Origin: Symsagittifera roscoffensis
Lineage: Eukaryota; Xenacoelomorpha; Acoela; Convolutidae
DNA length: 64,000 nucleotides
Reading direction: 5' to 3'
Assembly (NCBI RefSeq): GCF_963678635.1
Contig: NC_087066.1
Coordinates: forward strand, 17,545,275 to 17,609,274
The notes under the pieces are model-generated. The model was not told the DNA's origin, did no database searches, and saw only the letters and a program-made list of their open reading frames with translations. How positions within the stretch are numbered: position 1 is the stretch's first letter; each line of letters begins with the position of its first letter. Both the position numbers and the translations under genes were made by a program. Positions 45,220 through 56,849 of the stretch are shown here, in pieces.

Positions 45220-45910
45220 ATTTGCGAGAGCAAGTGTCCTTTATTTGGGAACTAATTTTTTTTTGCCGTTAACAACTTTTCTTAGTAATTTTAATTGTTT
45301 TTCTTATTAGCTTTTTATTGAAGCTTAACAAGTTCGAGGCTCGTTCTTATTTGACCTAGAGGTAACACCATCGGCTTTTCACACAAAGATCAGGGGTTCG
45401 GAGCTTGTTTTTTTGTTGTCGGAGCTTGTTTTTTTGTATGCAACTGAAAATAATTCCGATAAATATTGATTTGTCACTTTCGTTTGTTGGCTTAGTTGCT
45501 ACATTAGGGATTTTGCTTATGCTGTAATGATCAAGTGTTTTTCATTATAGTTTCAGGGTTGGGACTTCAAACTTTTAAAAAAATCGGATTAACTGCTGTC
45601 TGCTTAAGATTGTCGGCTTCGATGCGACATCACGGACTTTTCTTGGGCTGTAAGTAAGATTCGTTGTAACTGCAAGTGCAAGTGTTGTGCTTTTTTGTTC
45701 TGCTCAAAAATTTTTGTCTCGTTTCCTCTTCGTAAGTTTTGTTCCGTTGCTAATTTAACATTCAATGTCTGGCATATTTGCCTAGAATGGACTTCTATCT
45801 AGGCATACGAAATTTTTAGTAGACCTAGTTTTTTTAAATATATTTTTTCGACTTCTGTTTTTTTGTTTGTATTGTATCGCAAATGATGCGACGCTCCGCT
45901 TTGCCTCTGT
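45220..45910 (+). repeat. SINE-like element joining the RT array
   Basis: The head TTGCGAGAGCAAGTGT with GGGAACTA lies near 45225-45258, a tRNA-like segment TAGAGGTAACACCATCGGCT near 45357, and a 3' hairpin variant (GCGACGCTCCGCTTTGC) near 45890. This tail recurs in every unit of the array that follows. Confidence 0.5.
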
Positions 45911-46849
45911 TTTTAAGTTTCTATCTAAATTTACTTCTAATTAATTCATTTCTGAATTAATTTCAGCTTTGTCATCCATGGACACCAGAAAATTTACGTG
46001 TTTGTTTCCCAAGCTAATAACTTCGCTCTTTTTACCGTCAAATAGCAACAAAATAGGACCCAAAAATGAATTCTGATATAAATAACTACATGCAATTCTG
46101 CTAGATAGATCACTCGAAATTTGGGGATTTTTTTTTCGTTCGAAAATTTGTTACTGGTCATTCAATTGTCCGTAAGTGTTGGTATCATCATAAACCATTG
46201 TGACATCACATTTTTTGCAAGTATTTGCTAGATCATTAGCATAAATCAGCAACAAAGTAGGACCCAAAAATGAACTCTGTGGGGTTCCCTAATATAAGTT
46301 TTGAGTCTGAATTTTGGTTATGAATTTGGATATATTGTGTTCTCTTTTTAAGATACCGACTGAAATAAGTCAGCCATGAGTCTTTTCGAATCAATTGAAA
46401 TTTTTGTTTGCAATGATCGACTGTGTCAAACCTTTGATAAATCAATTAAAACAGTATGCCGTTGGAGTTTTTTTGTTAAAACAGGCATTAATGACTTCAA
46501 CCACATATTTGATTGCATCAATTTTACTCTCTTTGCTTCGGTATCAGAAATGTTTCAATTTTAAAATGTTGAAATTTTTGTAGGAAAGAAGTTATGCGAT
46601 GGCATATTATCTTCCAAATATCTTACTTAAATTGGCAGCAAAGATAACGGTCTGTAATTTCCGCATTTAAGTTTCTCTCCAAATTTGAAAAATGTATTTC
46701 GTTAGCAACCTACAATTCGTCAAAAAAATATATGTTAAAATTATCTAGAAACGCTCTTTTGGTCGGATTAATTTTTTTGAATACTTAATTGCTTAAGTCA
46801 TTAAAGTTCAAAGATGTTTTTTTTTGAATATTTGCTACTGTATTTAAAA
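45808..46849 (-). mobile_element. LINE RT tandem array, unit 1
   Basis: On the - strand the unit carries a reverse-transcriptase core: FDTVDH-type start, YLKKRTQYIQI, then GTPQSSFLGPTLLLIY-NDL (around 46290-46225) and a VYDDTN catalytic motif (around 46200-46180). It is fused on the + strand to a SINE-like tail. Frames are broken, so it is inactive. Confidence 0.75.
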
Positions 46850-47838
46850 TTTTGTTAGTAGATCTAGTTTTTTTAAATAGTTTTTTTCGACTTCTGTTTT
46901 TTGTTTGTATTGTATCGCAAATGATGCGACGCTCCGCTTTGCCTCTGTTTCTAGGTTTCCGTCTAAAATTACTCCTTAATACTTCATTTCGGAATTAATT
47001 TCAGCTTTGTATCATCCATTGACACCAGAAAATTTACGTGTTTGTTTTCAAACCAAATAACTTCGCTTTTTTTACCATCAAAATTACATACAATCCTGCT
47101 AGATAGATCACTCGAAATTTGAGGATTTTTTTTCACTCGAAGTTTCGTTACTGGTCATTCATTTGTCCGTAAATGTTGGTATCATCATAAACCGTTGTGA
47201 CATCACATTTTTTGCAAGTATTTGATAGATCATTAGCATAAATCAGCAACAAAACAGGACCCAAAAATGAACTCTGTGGGGTTCCCTAATTTAAATTTTG
47301 TGTCTGAATTTTGGTTATCAATTTGGATATATTGTGTTCTCTTTTTAAGATACCGAATGTAATAAGTCAGCAATGAGTCTTTTCAAATCAATTGAAATTT
47401 GTGTTTGCAATGATCGACTGTATCAAATCCTCGATAAATTAATTAAAACAGCATGCCGTTGGAGTTTCTTGTTAAAACAGGCATTAATAATTTCAACCAC
47501 ATATTTGATTGTATCAATTTTACTCTTTTTGCTTCGGTACCAGAAATGTTTCAATTTTAAAATGTTGAATGTTTTGTAGGAAAGAAGTTATGCGATGGCA
47601 TATTATCTTCCAAATATCTTACTTAAGTTGGCAGCAAAGATAACGGTCTGTAATTTCCGCATTTTAATTTCTCTCAGAATTTGAAAATTGTATGTCGTGA
47701 GCAACCTACAATTCGTCAAAAAATACATGTTAAATTTATCTGGAAACGCTTTTTTGATCGGAATAGTTTTTTTGAATACAGAATTTTTTAGGTCATTTAA
47801 ATTCAAAGATTTTTTTTTGAACATTTGATTTTGTATAA
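46850..47838 (-). mobile_element. LINE RT tandem array, unit 2
   Basis: Same content and order as unit 1 with dispersed substitutions. Unit length is about 990 bases. Confidence 0.75.
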
Positions 47839-48679
47839 AAAAACTTTTTGTAGACCTAGTTTTATTCTCAAATGTTTTTTTTTCGACTTCTGTGTCTTGT
47901 TTGTATTGTATCCCAAATGATGCGACGCTCCGCTTTGCCTCTGTTTCTAGGTTTCCGTCTAAAATTACTCCTAATTACTTCATTTCGGAATTAATTACAG
48001 CTTTGTGTCATCCATTGACACCAGAAAATTAACGTGTTTGTTTCCCAAGCTAATAAATTTGCTCTTTTTACCGTCAAATAGCAACAAAATAGGACCCAAA
48101 AATGAATTCTGTGGGGTTCCGTTAATTTAGGTTTTGAGTCAGAATTTTGGTTATCAAGTTGGATATATTGTGTTCTCTTTTTAAGATACCGACTGTAATA
48201 AGTCAGCAATGAGTCTTTTCAAATCAATTGAAATTTTTGTTTTCAATGATCTACTGTATCAAACCCTCGATAGATCAGTTAAAACAGCATGCTGTTGGAG
48301 TTTTTTTTGTTAAAACAGGCATTCATTACTTCAACAACATATTTGATTGCATCATTTTTACTCTTTTTGCTTCGGTACCAGAAATGTTTCATTTTTAAAA
48401 TGTTGAATGTTTTGTAGGAAAGAAGTTATGCGATGGCATATTATCTTCCAAATATCTTACTTAAGTTGGCAGCAAAGATAAAGGTCTGTAATTTCGGCAT
48501 TTTAATTTCTCTCCAAATTTGAAAAATTTATGTCGTGAGCAACCTACAATTCGTCAAAAAATATATGTTAAATTTATCTTGAAACGCTCTTTTGGTCGGA
48601 ATAATTTTTTTGAATACATAATTCCTGAGGTCATTAAAATTCAAAGATATATTTTTTGAATATTTGCTATTGTATTCAA
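47839..48679 (-). mobile_element. LINE RT tandem array, unit 3 (shortened)
   Basis: About 840 bases. The segment carrying the YDDTN block is missing, while the YLKKRTQYIQ and array-boundary blocks are kept. Confidence 0.7.
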
Positions 48680-49517
48680 AACTTTTCATTAGACCTAGTT
48701 TTTTTCTTAAATGTTTTTTTTCGACTTCTGTGTATTGTTTGTATTGTATCGCAAATGATGCGACGCTCCGCTTTGCCTCTGTTTTTAAGTTTCCGTCTAA
48801 AATTACTACTAAATACTTCATTTCAGAATTAATTTCAGCTTTGTGTCATCCATTGACACCAGAAAATTTACGTGTTTGTTTCCCAAGCTAATAACTTCGC
48901 TTTTTTTACCGTCAAATAGCAACAAAATAGGACCCAAAAATTAATTCTGTGGGGTTCCCTTAATTTAGGTTTTGAGTCTGAATTTTGGTTATCAATTTGG
49001 ATATATTGTGTTCTCTTTTTAAGATACCGACTGTAATAATCCAGCAATGAGTCTTTTCAAATCAATTGAAATTTTTGTTTGCAATGATCGACTGTATCAA
49101 ACCCTTGATAGATCAATTAAGACGGCATGCCGTTGGAGTTTTTTGTTAAAACAGGCATTAATAAATTCAACCAAATATTTGATGGCATCAATTTTACTCT
49201 TTTTGCTTCGGTACCAGTAATGTTTCAAATTTAAAATGTTGAAATTTTTGTAGGAAAGAAGTTATGCGATGGCATATTATCTTCCAAATATCTTACTTAA
49301 ATTGGCAGCAAAGATAACGGTCTGTAATTTCCGCTTTTTAATTTCTCTCCAAATTTGAAAACTGTATGTCGTAAGCAACCTACAATTCGTCAAAAAATAT
49401 ATGTTAAAATTATCTAGAAACGCTCTTTTGGTCGGATTAATTTTTTTGAATACATAATTCCTTAGGTCATTAAAATTCAAAGATGTTTTGTTTTGAATAT
49501 TTGCTATTGTATTAAAA
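48680..49517 (-). mobile_element. LINE RT tandem array, unit 4 (shortened)
   Basis: Same deletion as unit 3, so units 3 and 4 probably share an origin. It is followed on the left-to-right map by the 5' part of a LINE in the same orientation. Confidence 0.7.
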
Positions 49518-49539
49518 ACTTCACATCCAGTTTTTGGTC

Positions 49540-52000
49540 TCAAAACTATTGATTTTTAAATAAAAATTAAGAAAATGTTTGAAAGAAAATTATATAATTG
49601 ATTGGGTTCTCTCCACTTTTTACTTTCGATATTTGTCCCATCAATATCTTTTGCTGGAGAGATAAGTGCCTTTGACTGATTTTTTTGATCGTTTAGTTTT
49701 GATCTCATGTTAGATTTTTCGATTTTCTGAAGGAGGAATATCTGGCAAAATTTTTCGTTTGTGTTTTCTAGGTACTGTTTTAATAGACCTTTTTCTTCGA
49801 TTTTTTTACCTTGATATTTATGTTAAAGACAATTCCTCGACATTTGCAAGGGAAACATCAATCCAGGTATTCGTCGATGTGGTTTGCCTTGCGGCTACGT
49901 TTGTTAATTCCAACTCTAGACCTTGTTTTTATAGTGTTTTTCAGCAGTATTCATTCTACTATGATTAATTTTTGTCTTCTGGAAAATTGATGTTCAGGTC
50001 ACCGCATAATCATGCTTATATCTCATTTGAGTCTTTTTTTTCTTGTCATATCTTCTCGTAAGCTGGTAAGCTTCTTATGTTCCTGTAAAACATCTGAGTC
50101 TCTCCAATGCCAAAATTAGGCGTTCGGTAAATGGTTGAAAAAGGTAATGATCAAATTTTATGAGCAATTTGCGGGCTGGTGGTTCGTTCGTTTGAGCTAA
50201 AATTTTGTAATTTATTGTATTTTTGACGTATTATTCGACTCCACCACCTCGGACTTTCTTATTTGCCATAACTAGTTAATAGAGGTTTGATTAGAGGAAC
50301 ACCTCTTTTTTATTCCATTCTGATGCAAGTCTCAGTTACTCCAATACTTCGGGTTTTGAGGCAAGCTACTATCAAAAGTTTCCAAGTCTTGAACATGACT
50401 GTTTGCTGATCTGATGTTTTGTTGAAAGATTGAGGTCATCATTACTTACTAGCTTGTCTGTATCATAGCCCTTCAACGAGCGTTCCGCTAAGCTTTTTGT
50501 AACAGTTTTTTTCATGATTTGCCATGCAGTTGTTTTGAAACATTTTGTGGACATTTTTGCAATTGATCGAAATTATTTCAAATTTTAACATTCCCAGTAA
50601 CTTTTGGATTGAACTTGGGTTATGCAACATAGGGAATCGAAGTTCAAACAATTTTTTTGGATCGAAGTTTTTTCTGTTTTGCATTGTGACCGATACCGCG
50701 GAAATCAAAGCAAACGATAAGTGACATTTAAAGATCAAAAATAATCTTGTTTGCAATCACGGAAATCGCAGTAAACATGAAAGAAAGAAGCAGTTAGCAT
50801 GAAAGGGTTTGTACGATGATTTTGTTGAAACCAGCTACCGCATAAATCACAGTAACTTGCTACTAGCCAATCTAAACTGCTTTACCAAATACAAAGAAAA
50901 AAAACTAGTTTTCGAATTTTTAAAGGAAATTATTTGTTTAATTTTTTTCATTTTGTCTTTGGTCAAAAACTGAGCAAAAAGAGAGAAAACAAGCATAGCT
51001 CAAAACCAAAATCACTAAAACATTGAACTTTTATTCGGGAACCATTTTTGCTTGTATTCTAAGCACACTTTTGTTTCAGCCAAAATATTTGCATCAACGA
51101 ATTTAGCGAACAGCTTTAGCACAAATTGATTTTCAAATCACTCTTCATTTTTTGCTTTGTAGCCATATCCCAAGTTCTTTTAACCCTTTTCATCCTCGCC
51201 CGTATTGATTTTATCCAGAAAAGCTTTTTCATACGCAGGAGAAATTGACGCATACAAACGCATAGTCCGTTCTTCGTCTGTTAAAACACTTTTGTTGTTA
51301 GCGTTTCGAGATTGATAGTTCGGCTGTTTTACATTTCCATTGCCACGTCTCTCCTTTTTTTTGATTTTTTCAAATTATCCTTATCTTTTTCGTTTTCAAA
51401 TTTTACAAAATTGGCCGATCCGTTTCGGCTTTCGCAAAGAATCGATATGGAGCAATTATGCGTTCTAGTTGTCAAATCAGGTTTGATAACTGCATCCATT
51501 GCTTTGGAGTTGTTTTTTCACCCATGTCTTTTTTTTCTGTTGAAATGATGTTTTTCTACGACTGTTTCAAATGTCGCCTCTTTCGAAACACCACATTCTT
51601 ATCATCAAAGTATACGAATTTAATGATAATCGAGGGAAAACTTCAGCGTTTTTTTTCCAAGCTTTCAAACGATTTGCTGATAATATATTCCCAAAATATT
51701 TCTCAGTAACTCGTCATTTTGCTGGTTCTCATCAATACTAAATTACCGGCTGGTTTTTTTTCAATACTAAATTACGTTTATCGTTCTTGCTCTCGTAGCC
51801 TATTATCAATCTCGTTACAAAAATCTTGCAAATTTTCATTTTTTGAAAAAAGTTCCTGTTTCTATCGCATCCGTTATGATTGTACTCAAAACCCTTCTTG
51901 TTGGTCCGTCAATCATTGCATCCACCATCTCCTTACGCTGATCCATAGAGTCCATGATAGTCTTTGAAAAATAAAGATTTCAAAGTAACAATATAAGGAA
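49540..52000 (-). mobile_element. 5' part of a - strand LINE (endonuclease, possible ORF1)
   Basis: On the - strand an endonuclease is recognisable by VRGGGV-YVKN-INYKIL near 50265-50190, GDLNINFPED near 50010-49975, and a WIDVSLAN-like block near 49870. Further upstream (50400-51500) lie low-similarity frames that may be ORF1. With the RT array to its left, this reads as one LINE insertion whose RT part was then amplified. Confidence 0.55.
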
Positions 52001-52359
52001 TAAAATAAACAGACGAAAGTTGCGTTTCAAATTGTTTACCGAATGTTTTTGTTTGTGTGAATTCAGGTTTAAAAAGAATCATATGCTGGAATTGTTCAAA
52101 TGTTCTTAGACATAATTTTTTGAGGAGTCTATAGTATTGAGTTTGTAGTTTACGGCTTCGATTTGCAAAAGTTCAAGATTTGTTTGTTTGTTTGTTTGCT
52201 GTTTTTATTTCGGTCGATTTCAAAAACAAAACATGAAAAAAACGGCTAAAATGGCCTTAAGAAGTATCAATTCAGAAAAGCGACTGTTTTTTGGTCAGTT
52301 TTTTATTTTTTTTCTGTCTTGGTTAAATAAGTCAGCAAGTGCAATTGTATGTTTTGCAG

Positions 52360-52511
52360 ATCCACCGATTTCGAAGATGGATGATCTCGAGTTCCTGTCC
52401 AGTATCGGGAACAAAAGTAGTGGAATAGCTTATTACGTGGACTTACATGGACATGCTTCTAAGAGGGGATGTTTCATGTATGGAAATCATATGGAGAACA
52501 TGGCTGATCAC
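52360..52511 (+). CDS. AGBL5: CCP5 exon 7: third zinc ligand (VDLHGH)
   Basis: Acceptor TTTTGCAG, donor CAC|GTATGT. It encodes [21 protein letters not shown]473 is the third zinc ligand. Phase 1 in, phase 0 out. Confidence 0.95.
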
Positions 52512-52784
52512 GTATGTAGTTTTGCTACCGTTGCTTAACTTAGTCATTTGTTTCAAAATTCGCAATGGTTAGTTGATTGCAAAAACATCTGAAATTTACG
52601 TTCAAACTGTTAATGCTTTGCGTATGATCATGAGGTTCGCTAAATTATGATCATGAGGGTCGTTATACACTGATGTTGCGTCTCTAAGATTTTCTGTGAA
52701 TTCATAGAACTTTTCCTGTAATTTTTCATTAAAAGTATAATGTAAAAAGGAGTAACATAGTAAGTTTCTTATAATGTTTTCCAG

Positions 52785-53090
52785 GTTGAGAATCTACTGT
52801 ACCCAAAACTCATTTCTCTCAACTCTGCTCACTTCGACTTCGGAGCATGCAACTTCACAGAGAAGAACATGTACATGAAAGACAAACGAGACGGTGCTTC
52901 GAAAGAAGGCGCAGGTCGAGTGGCCATGTTTAAGATACTCGGACTGACTCATAGTTATACACTGGAGTGCAATTATAATACGGGCAGACAGACTAACTGT
53001 ATAGCGTCTGCGGCTAATGATGACGGGAGGGCAACTCCTCCGCCGCCAGTGGCATTTCCGCCCAGATATGGAATTTGTCATTATGAGGAT
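52785..53090 (+). CDS. AGBL5: CCP5 exon 8: catalytic glutamate
   Basis: Acceptor GTTTTCCAG, donor GAT|GTGAGT. It begins [19 protein letters not shown] and contains [11 protein letters not shown] and [13 protein letters not shown]555 is the general-base Glu, 82 residues after H473, the spacing I recall for human CCP5. [15 protein letters not shown] follows, also conserved. Confidence 0.96.
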
Positions 53091-53384
53091 GTGAGTAGAA
53101 TGGGGCGTCGTGATACAATAGAATGTTCTCGTGATTGGGGCAAAATATGCTTTGTTTTCACTAACCCCACATGGTTGATTTTGAGAAAAGGTTTTGTGGC
53201 GGTTTTGATTTTTAATGAAATTTTCTGTAAGCTTGCCTCAAAAAAAATCTTGCTGACTGCGTTGCTCATTTTGTTTTGCTAAAATTTAGGTTTTTGCAAC
53301 GTCATTCTAGTGAAACTTCCGCCTACGCCTTAATCATTGTAGGCATCATTTGTTGCATTCAAGAATATTGATTTTGGTTTGTAG

Positions 53385-53578
53385 GTTGGCAAGGCAGTTG
53401 CAATTGCGGCCCTGGATATGATGGGAATGAATCCCTGGTCCAGGATAGCGATGAGTGAGTTTATGAATGTGCACGCGTGCAGACTGTGGGTGCACAGATT
53501 TGTCCAGGGTCTCTACAATGGACCTGGGGTCCCACGGAAGACCAACATAAAAAACAGTGGACCTAAGCCCATGGCACA
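53385..53578 (+). CDS. AGBL5: CCP5 exon 9: end of carboxypeptidase domain
   Basis: Acceptor GGTTTGTAG, donor ACA|GTGAGT. It reads VGKAVAIAALDMMGMNPWSR, matching the last helix of the M14 domain, then a divergent segment. Phase 0 in, phase 2 out. Confidence 0.93.
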
Positions 53579-55790
53579 GTGAGTTGACTTGGTTTTTTTA
53601 AATTTATTACATAATTGAATCTTATTTTTTCCAATTTAAATCGCATATTTTTGTGTTCAGGTTCTGTGCTTAATTTCAGTGTACAGTTTAGCTTATATTT
53701 GGTAATTTCAAGTATCACGAGCTTCATCCGCTTAATTAAAGCGCATTAATTACTGCTTGCTCGAATCTAGTAGTTTCCGAAGCTTTTCGTGACTTATTTT
53801 CTGTCATTTTTTTTGCATTTTTGAATTTTGAAGAGTTGCTATTTTTCCGCTTGTTCGGTAGTTCTTGCTGAAATCTATCAAACTTACGCTGGAATTCAGT
53901 TATATTTTAAATTATTTTTGCTTGCTGAACATAGATTTTTAATTCGGTATAATTCACCAAGAACACGATGATAAAGTTAACGCAATATTTTTACCTGCTG
54001 AATAACCTCGATTATGCAAAAAGGAAAATATTTTTTGTAGATCCTAGTATAACATCAGCATTTCTAGGAATGTACTAGTTTGACCTTGACAAGGTGAGAA
54101 GAGTTCGGCAGGCTCTATAGTGCGCTGAATGTAATCATTTAATGAATCATAGTTTGGTCTGGTTTATAGGAAGAGCCAATCTGCACGTTCGGAAAGAAAC
54201 TCGTAAGATGCTCGTCTTCTACCCAGAAATTTTCTGTTTTTATCTCATTCTTTGTCTTTACATTTGTTCCATACACAATATGGAGTGCAGTTTATTTAAA
54301 TGTTTACCAGCTGGACTTCAATCAATTGAACCTGTGGCTGCGACGATATAATTTGTCAAAATTGATATGGGAATTGTCGGAAAAGAACTTGCTGATAGCA
54401 GAAACTCAAATGGAGGGATACAGTTTTTACACTTGCGAAGCGAGTGTATTAGTACGGACCTCCTTTTTTTCAAAATATTGGTGCCACTCTTAGGGCACCG
54501 TTACAGTTTTTCTATAGCATGGGCTTTGACAATCGAATAGTAATAAGTTAGCACAGTTGATGCATTTTTGATTCATCAGTTGAACCGAAAAAATTATTTG
54601 TTTCAAACAGCAGTACAATGATTAAAAGCTCGATAATAGAAATTTTCCAACTCAATGTATCTCACAATTTTTTGAAAAGCATAAATTTACAAAATGTGGT
54701 TTTATGCTTTGCGATGTGTTACATGCAAAGTTAGTGTGGATGCCTTCAGTTTGTTATAATCCAAATTATTACTTGCAAATTTGAGTCTATTTGTATTTGG
54801 TGAAACTTTTGATGATTTGCTATGGCTATTTCTAAGCATTCGTAGCTGCTTCATTCGTGACTTGTCTTTGTCGGTTGATAAGCTTGCGTGACTGAGTGGA
54901 TAGTGCGTAAGACTCAAAATCTCATGATTGATGTAGGTCGCAGATCGAATCCTAGACCTAGCCGAGTTTTTGCTAATTCGAGGCTTATTTCTAGTTTTTC
55001 TTATTGGACTTTCTAGAGCTGCTTTTCGGTCGTCGGGTCATATGCACTAAACGGCCCAAATTCAATATTACTGCATCTCTTGAACTGAAATTATTGTGGA
55101 TGAATTTGATTGGCTAATTAGCCAATCAAGTTCCATCTACATTTTCTGCCATTTCAATTGAAATTTCAAGCAGATTATTAGTTGTAGACGAAATGATAAA
55201 GAAAATTGAATTTTGTTTTGTCGAGCCATTTTACTAAATTTTGCTTGTCTGGGCAAGGTTTTACAAGTGACTCAAAATAAGTTTGATAATTTAACTCAAA
55301 GTTCCACCTTTTTCGGCTGATATTTTTATCTGCTAGAAAAGTTGATTGGAATGCCTGACCGTATAACTTGAATTTGATTGGCTAAAATTACCCAATCAAA
55401 TTTGATCGCATAATTTCCAGCTTACGATGAAGAAAAATTGATTTTGGGCCGTTTTGTGCATAAGACCCCGGTCGTCTTATCTCAAGTGTTTGCGAAGCGC
55501 AGCTTCGCCTCTGTGTAAAAATTATGAAATAGGCTGTCATAAATATTCCAAATTTTGTTTGATTTCCATCAATTACGGTAGAGATATATGTATGCTTTAT
55601 CACGGTGTAAAACATAAATGTTCTTCAAAAGCTCTTAGTAAAATTTGCTGCAATTCCAGCAACTATTTGTGTAAAGTTTGCTGCAATTCCAGCAACTATT
55701 TGTGTAAAATTTGCTGACATTCCAGTAACTAGTAGTGTAAAATTTACTGCCATTTCAGCAACTATTTTGTAAAATTTATTGCCATTTCAG
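53579..55790 (+). other. AGBL5: CCP5 intron 9, SINE-like content and acceptor minisatellite
   Basis: A SINE-like element spans about 54429-55520. The last 150 bases are a tandem array of the 3' splice-site region (separate entry). No coding sequence recognised. Confidence 0.8.
54429..55520 (+). repeat. SINE-like element(s) with both terminal hairpins
   Basis: The head hairpin ACACTTGC-GAA-GCGAGTGT is at 54429-54447. A tRNA-like segment at 54880-54965 contains GACTGAGTGGATAG and CAGATCGAATCCTAG. The tail GCGAAGC-GCA-GCTTCGC at 55492-55508 is followed by CTCTGTGTAA. The length suggests an insertion or two elements. Confidence 0.55.
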
Positions 55791-55801
55791 CAACTATTTG
55801 T
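55635..55801 (+). repeat. AGBL5: Minisatellite of the exon 10 splice acceptor, 5 copies
   Basis: Five copies of a 32-33-base unit that contains the acceptor and the first 11 exon bases (CAG|CAACTATTTGT). AG ends lie at 55659, 55692, 55725, 55758 and 55790. Only the last acceptor leads into the open exon. Using the first three would keep frame but run into a stop (TGA near 55715 or TAG near 55730), and the fourth changes frame. Confidence 0.9.
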
Positions 55802-55928
55802 CTCACCTGGACAAGGAAGACGTGCAGAGTGGAGTGTCTTCCATCCTCTCTCGCAACAGATTCCCCCTCAGGAACAACAGACAGATGCAAAGGGAAGCAC
55901 AACTTCAGAACCAGACCACTGCATCCAG
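55791..55928 (+). CDS. AGBL5: CCP5 exon 10
   Basis: Acceptor CATTTCAG is the last of five tandem copies; donor CCAG|GTAGTG. It encodes NYLSHLDKEDVQSGVSSILS, then a basic Arg/Gln stretch. It lies outside the catalytic domain; no motif recognised. Phases fit exon 9 (2) and exon 11 (2). Confidence 0.8.
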
Positions 55929-56054
55929 GTAGTGTTCCTCTGATCAAATCCATCTACGTTGCATCTCTGAAATATTAAGGACATGAGTTCCAAGGTTCAA
56001 TATGCAACTTTTAATGATATTTGTCATTTCAGTCTAAAAGAACGAAATAATTTT

Positions 56055-56415
56055 CTCTTATATAGGTCTTAAAATGTTCTAACAGTCTTGAAATACCTAT
56101 AGAAGTGCATTCAAGAATGTTGTATTTATGAATCAACTTTGGTATATATCCGCTTTTTGAATTTAATTCAAGTTCATCTGCTAAAAGTTAAGTAAATTAC
56201 GGAGCGAAAAATTGTGAAAGACGTTAACTTTCGAAAGTGTGTTTGAATTTTGAAATTTCCGAGCGGAATAAAAAATTTACCCATTAATCCGCTTTTTCTA
56301 TATTGGGTTAGTTTTCTCAAAAAGTGTCAAAAATAAATATATATTTTCCTTCGGATCAAATTTTTTCTTTTCAATCAATTTTTTTTTGATATACATCCTT
56401 CTGTTGGCTATGTTT
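56055..56415 (+). mobile_element. MITE-like element, copy 5 (diverged)
   Basis: It shares CTCTTATATAGGTCTT, TTCATCTGCTAAAAGT and the CGAGCGGAATAAAAAATTTA interior block, and ends in CTTCTGTTGGCTATG. Terminal inverted repeats are degraded. Confidence 0.5.
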
Positions 56416-56849
56416 CGCAATTTTATTTTATTTTTCAGATTATTTCCTAAGAAAATGACGGAATATTTGTGCTCGAGGCGGATTTTTTTCTTTATACAAT
56501 TTTCGATATTTTAACTAGCAATTAAAAATCCTAGAAATCGTTTCAAATTGGATTGAGGCATGCTCTTTGGTATATTTAATAATTTGCTATATGCAGATAT
56601 AGCACTCGTACTTTATATTCAAAAATGATATTTTTTTTATCTTGACTTTTCATTTTTTTTTGAAAATTCCAATTATTTACGCATTTAGTTTTTTATTACG
56701 CAATTTTTTTTCTAAGGTCAGTCGCAAAAAAGAGCTAATTTGGTGGCGTTTTTGGTATATTTCAATTTAAGCCTATTCAAGCATAGGCAATTTCATAGCA
56801 TATGTTTTTGCTTTATTTTTGGCTAGTGTGAGTTCATGTTTGAAAAACA

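Larger units (their letters stand above)
43702..52359 (+). other. AGBL5: CCP5 intron 6 (8.7 kb), SINE- and LINE-filled
   Basis: GTAAGT donor and TTTTGCAG acceptor. It contains SINE-like copies (43772-44130, 44150-44320, 45220-45910), a four-copy tandem array of a - strand LINE reverse-transcriptase fragment (45808-49517), and the upstream - strand part of a similar LINE (about 49540-52000). No host coding sequence recognised. Confidence 0.85.

Noticed and set aside
52869-53282. CCP5 exon 8 frame continuing past its donor to a stop
   Set aside because: The conserved protein ends at GTGAGT (53091) and continues in exon 9; the rest is intron read-through.
54880-54965. Possible functional tRNA gene
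   Set aside because: B-box-like GATCGAATCC is good, but the acceptor and anticodon arms do not pair convincingly, and it lies within a SINE-like element.
55637-55790. CRISPR-like array
   Set aside because: The units have no distinct spacers and include an exon-intron junction; it is a eukaryotic minisatellite.
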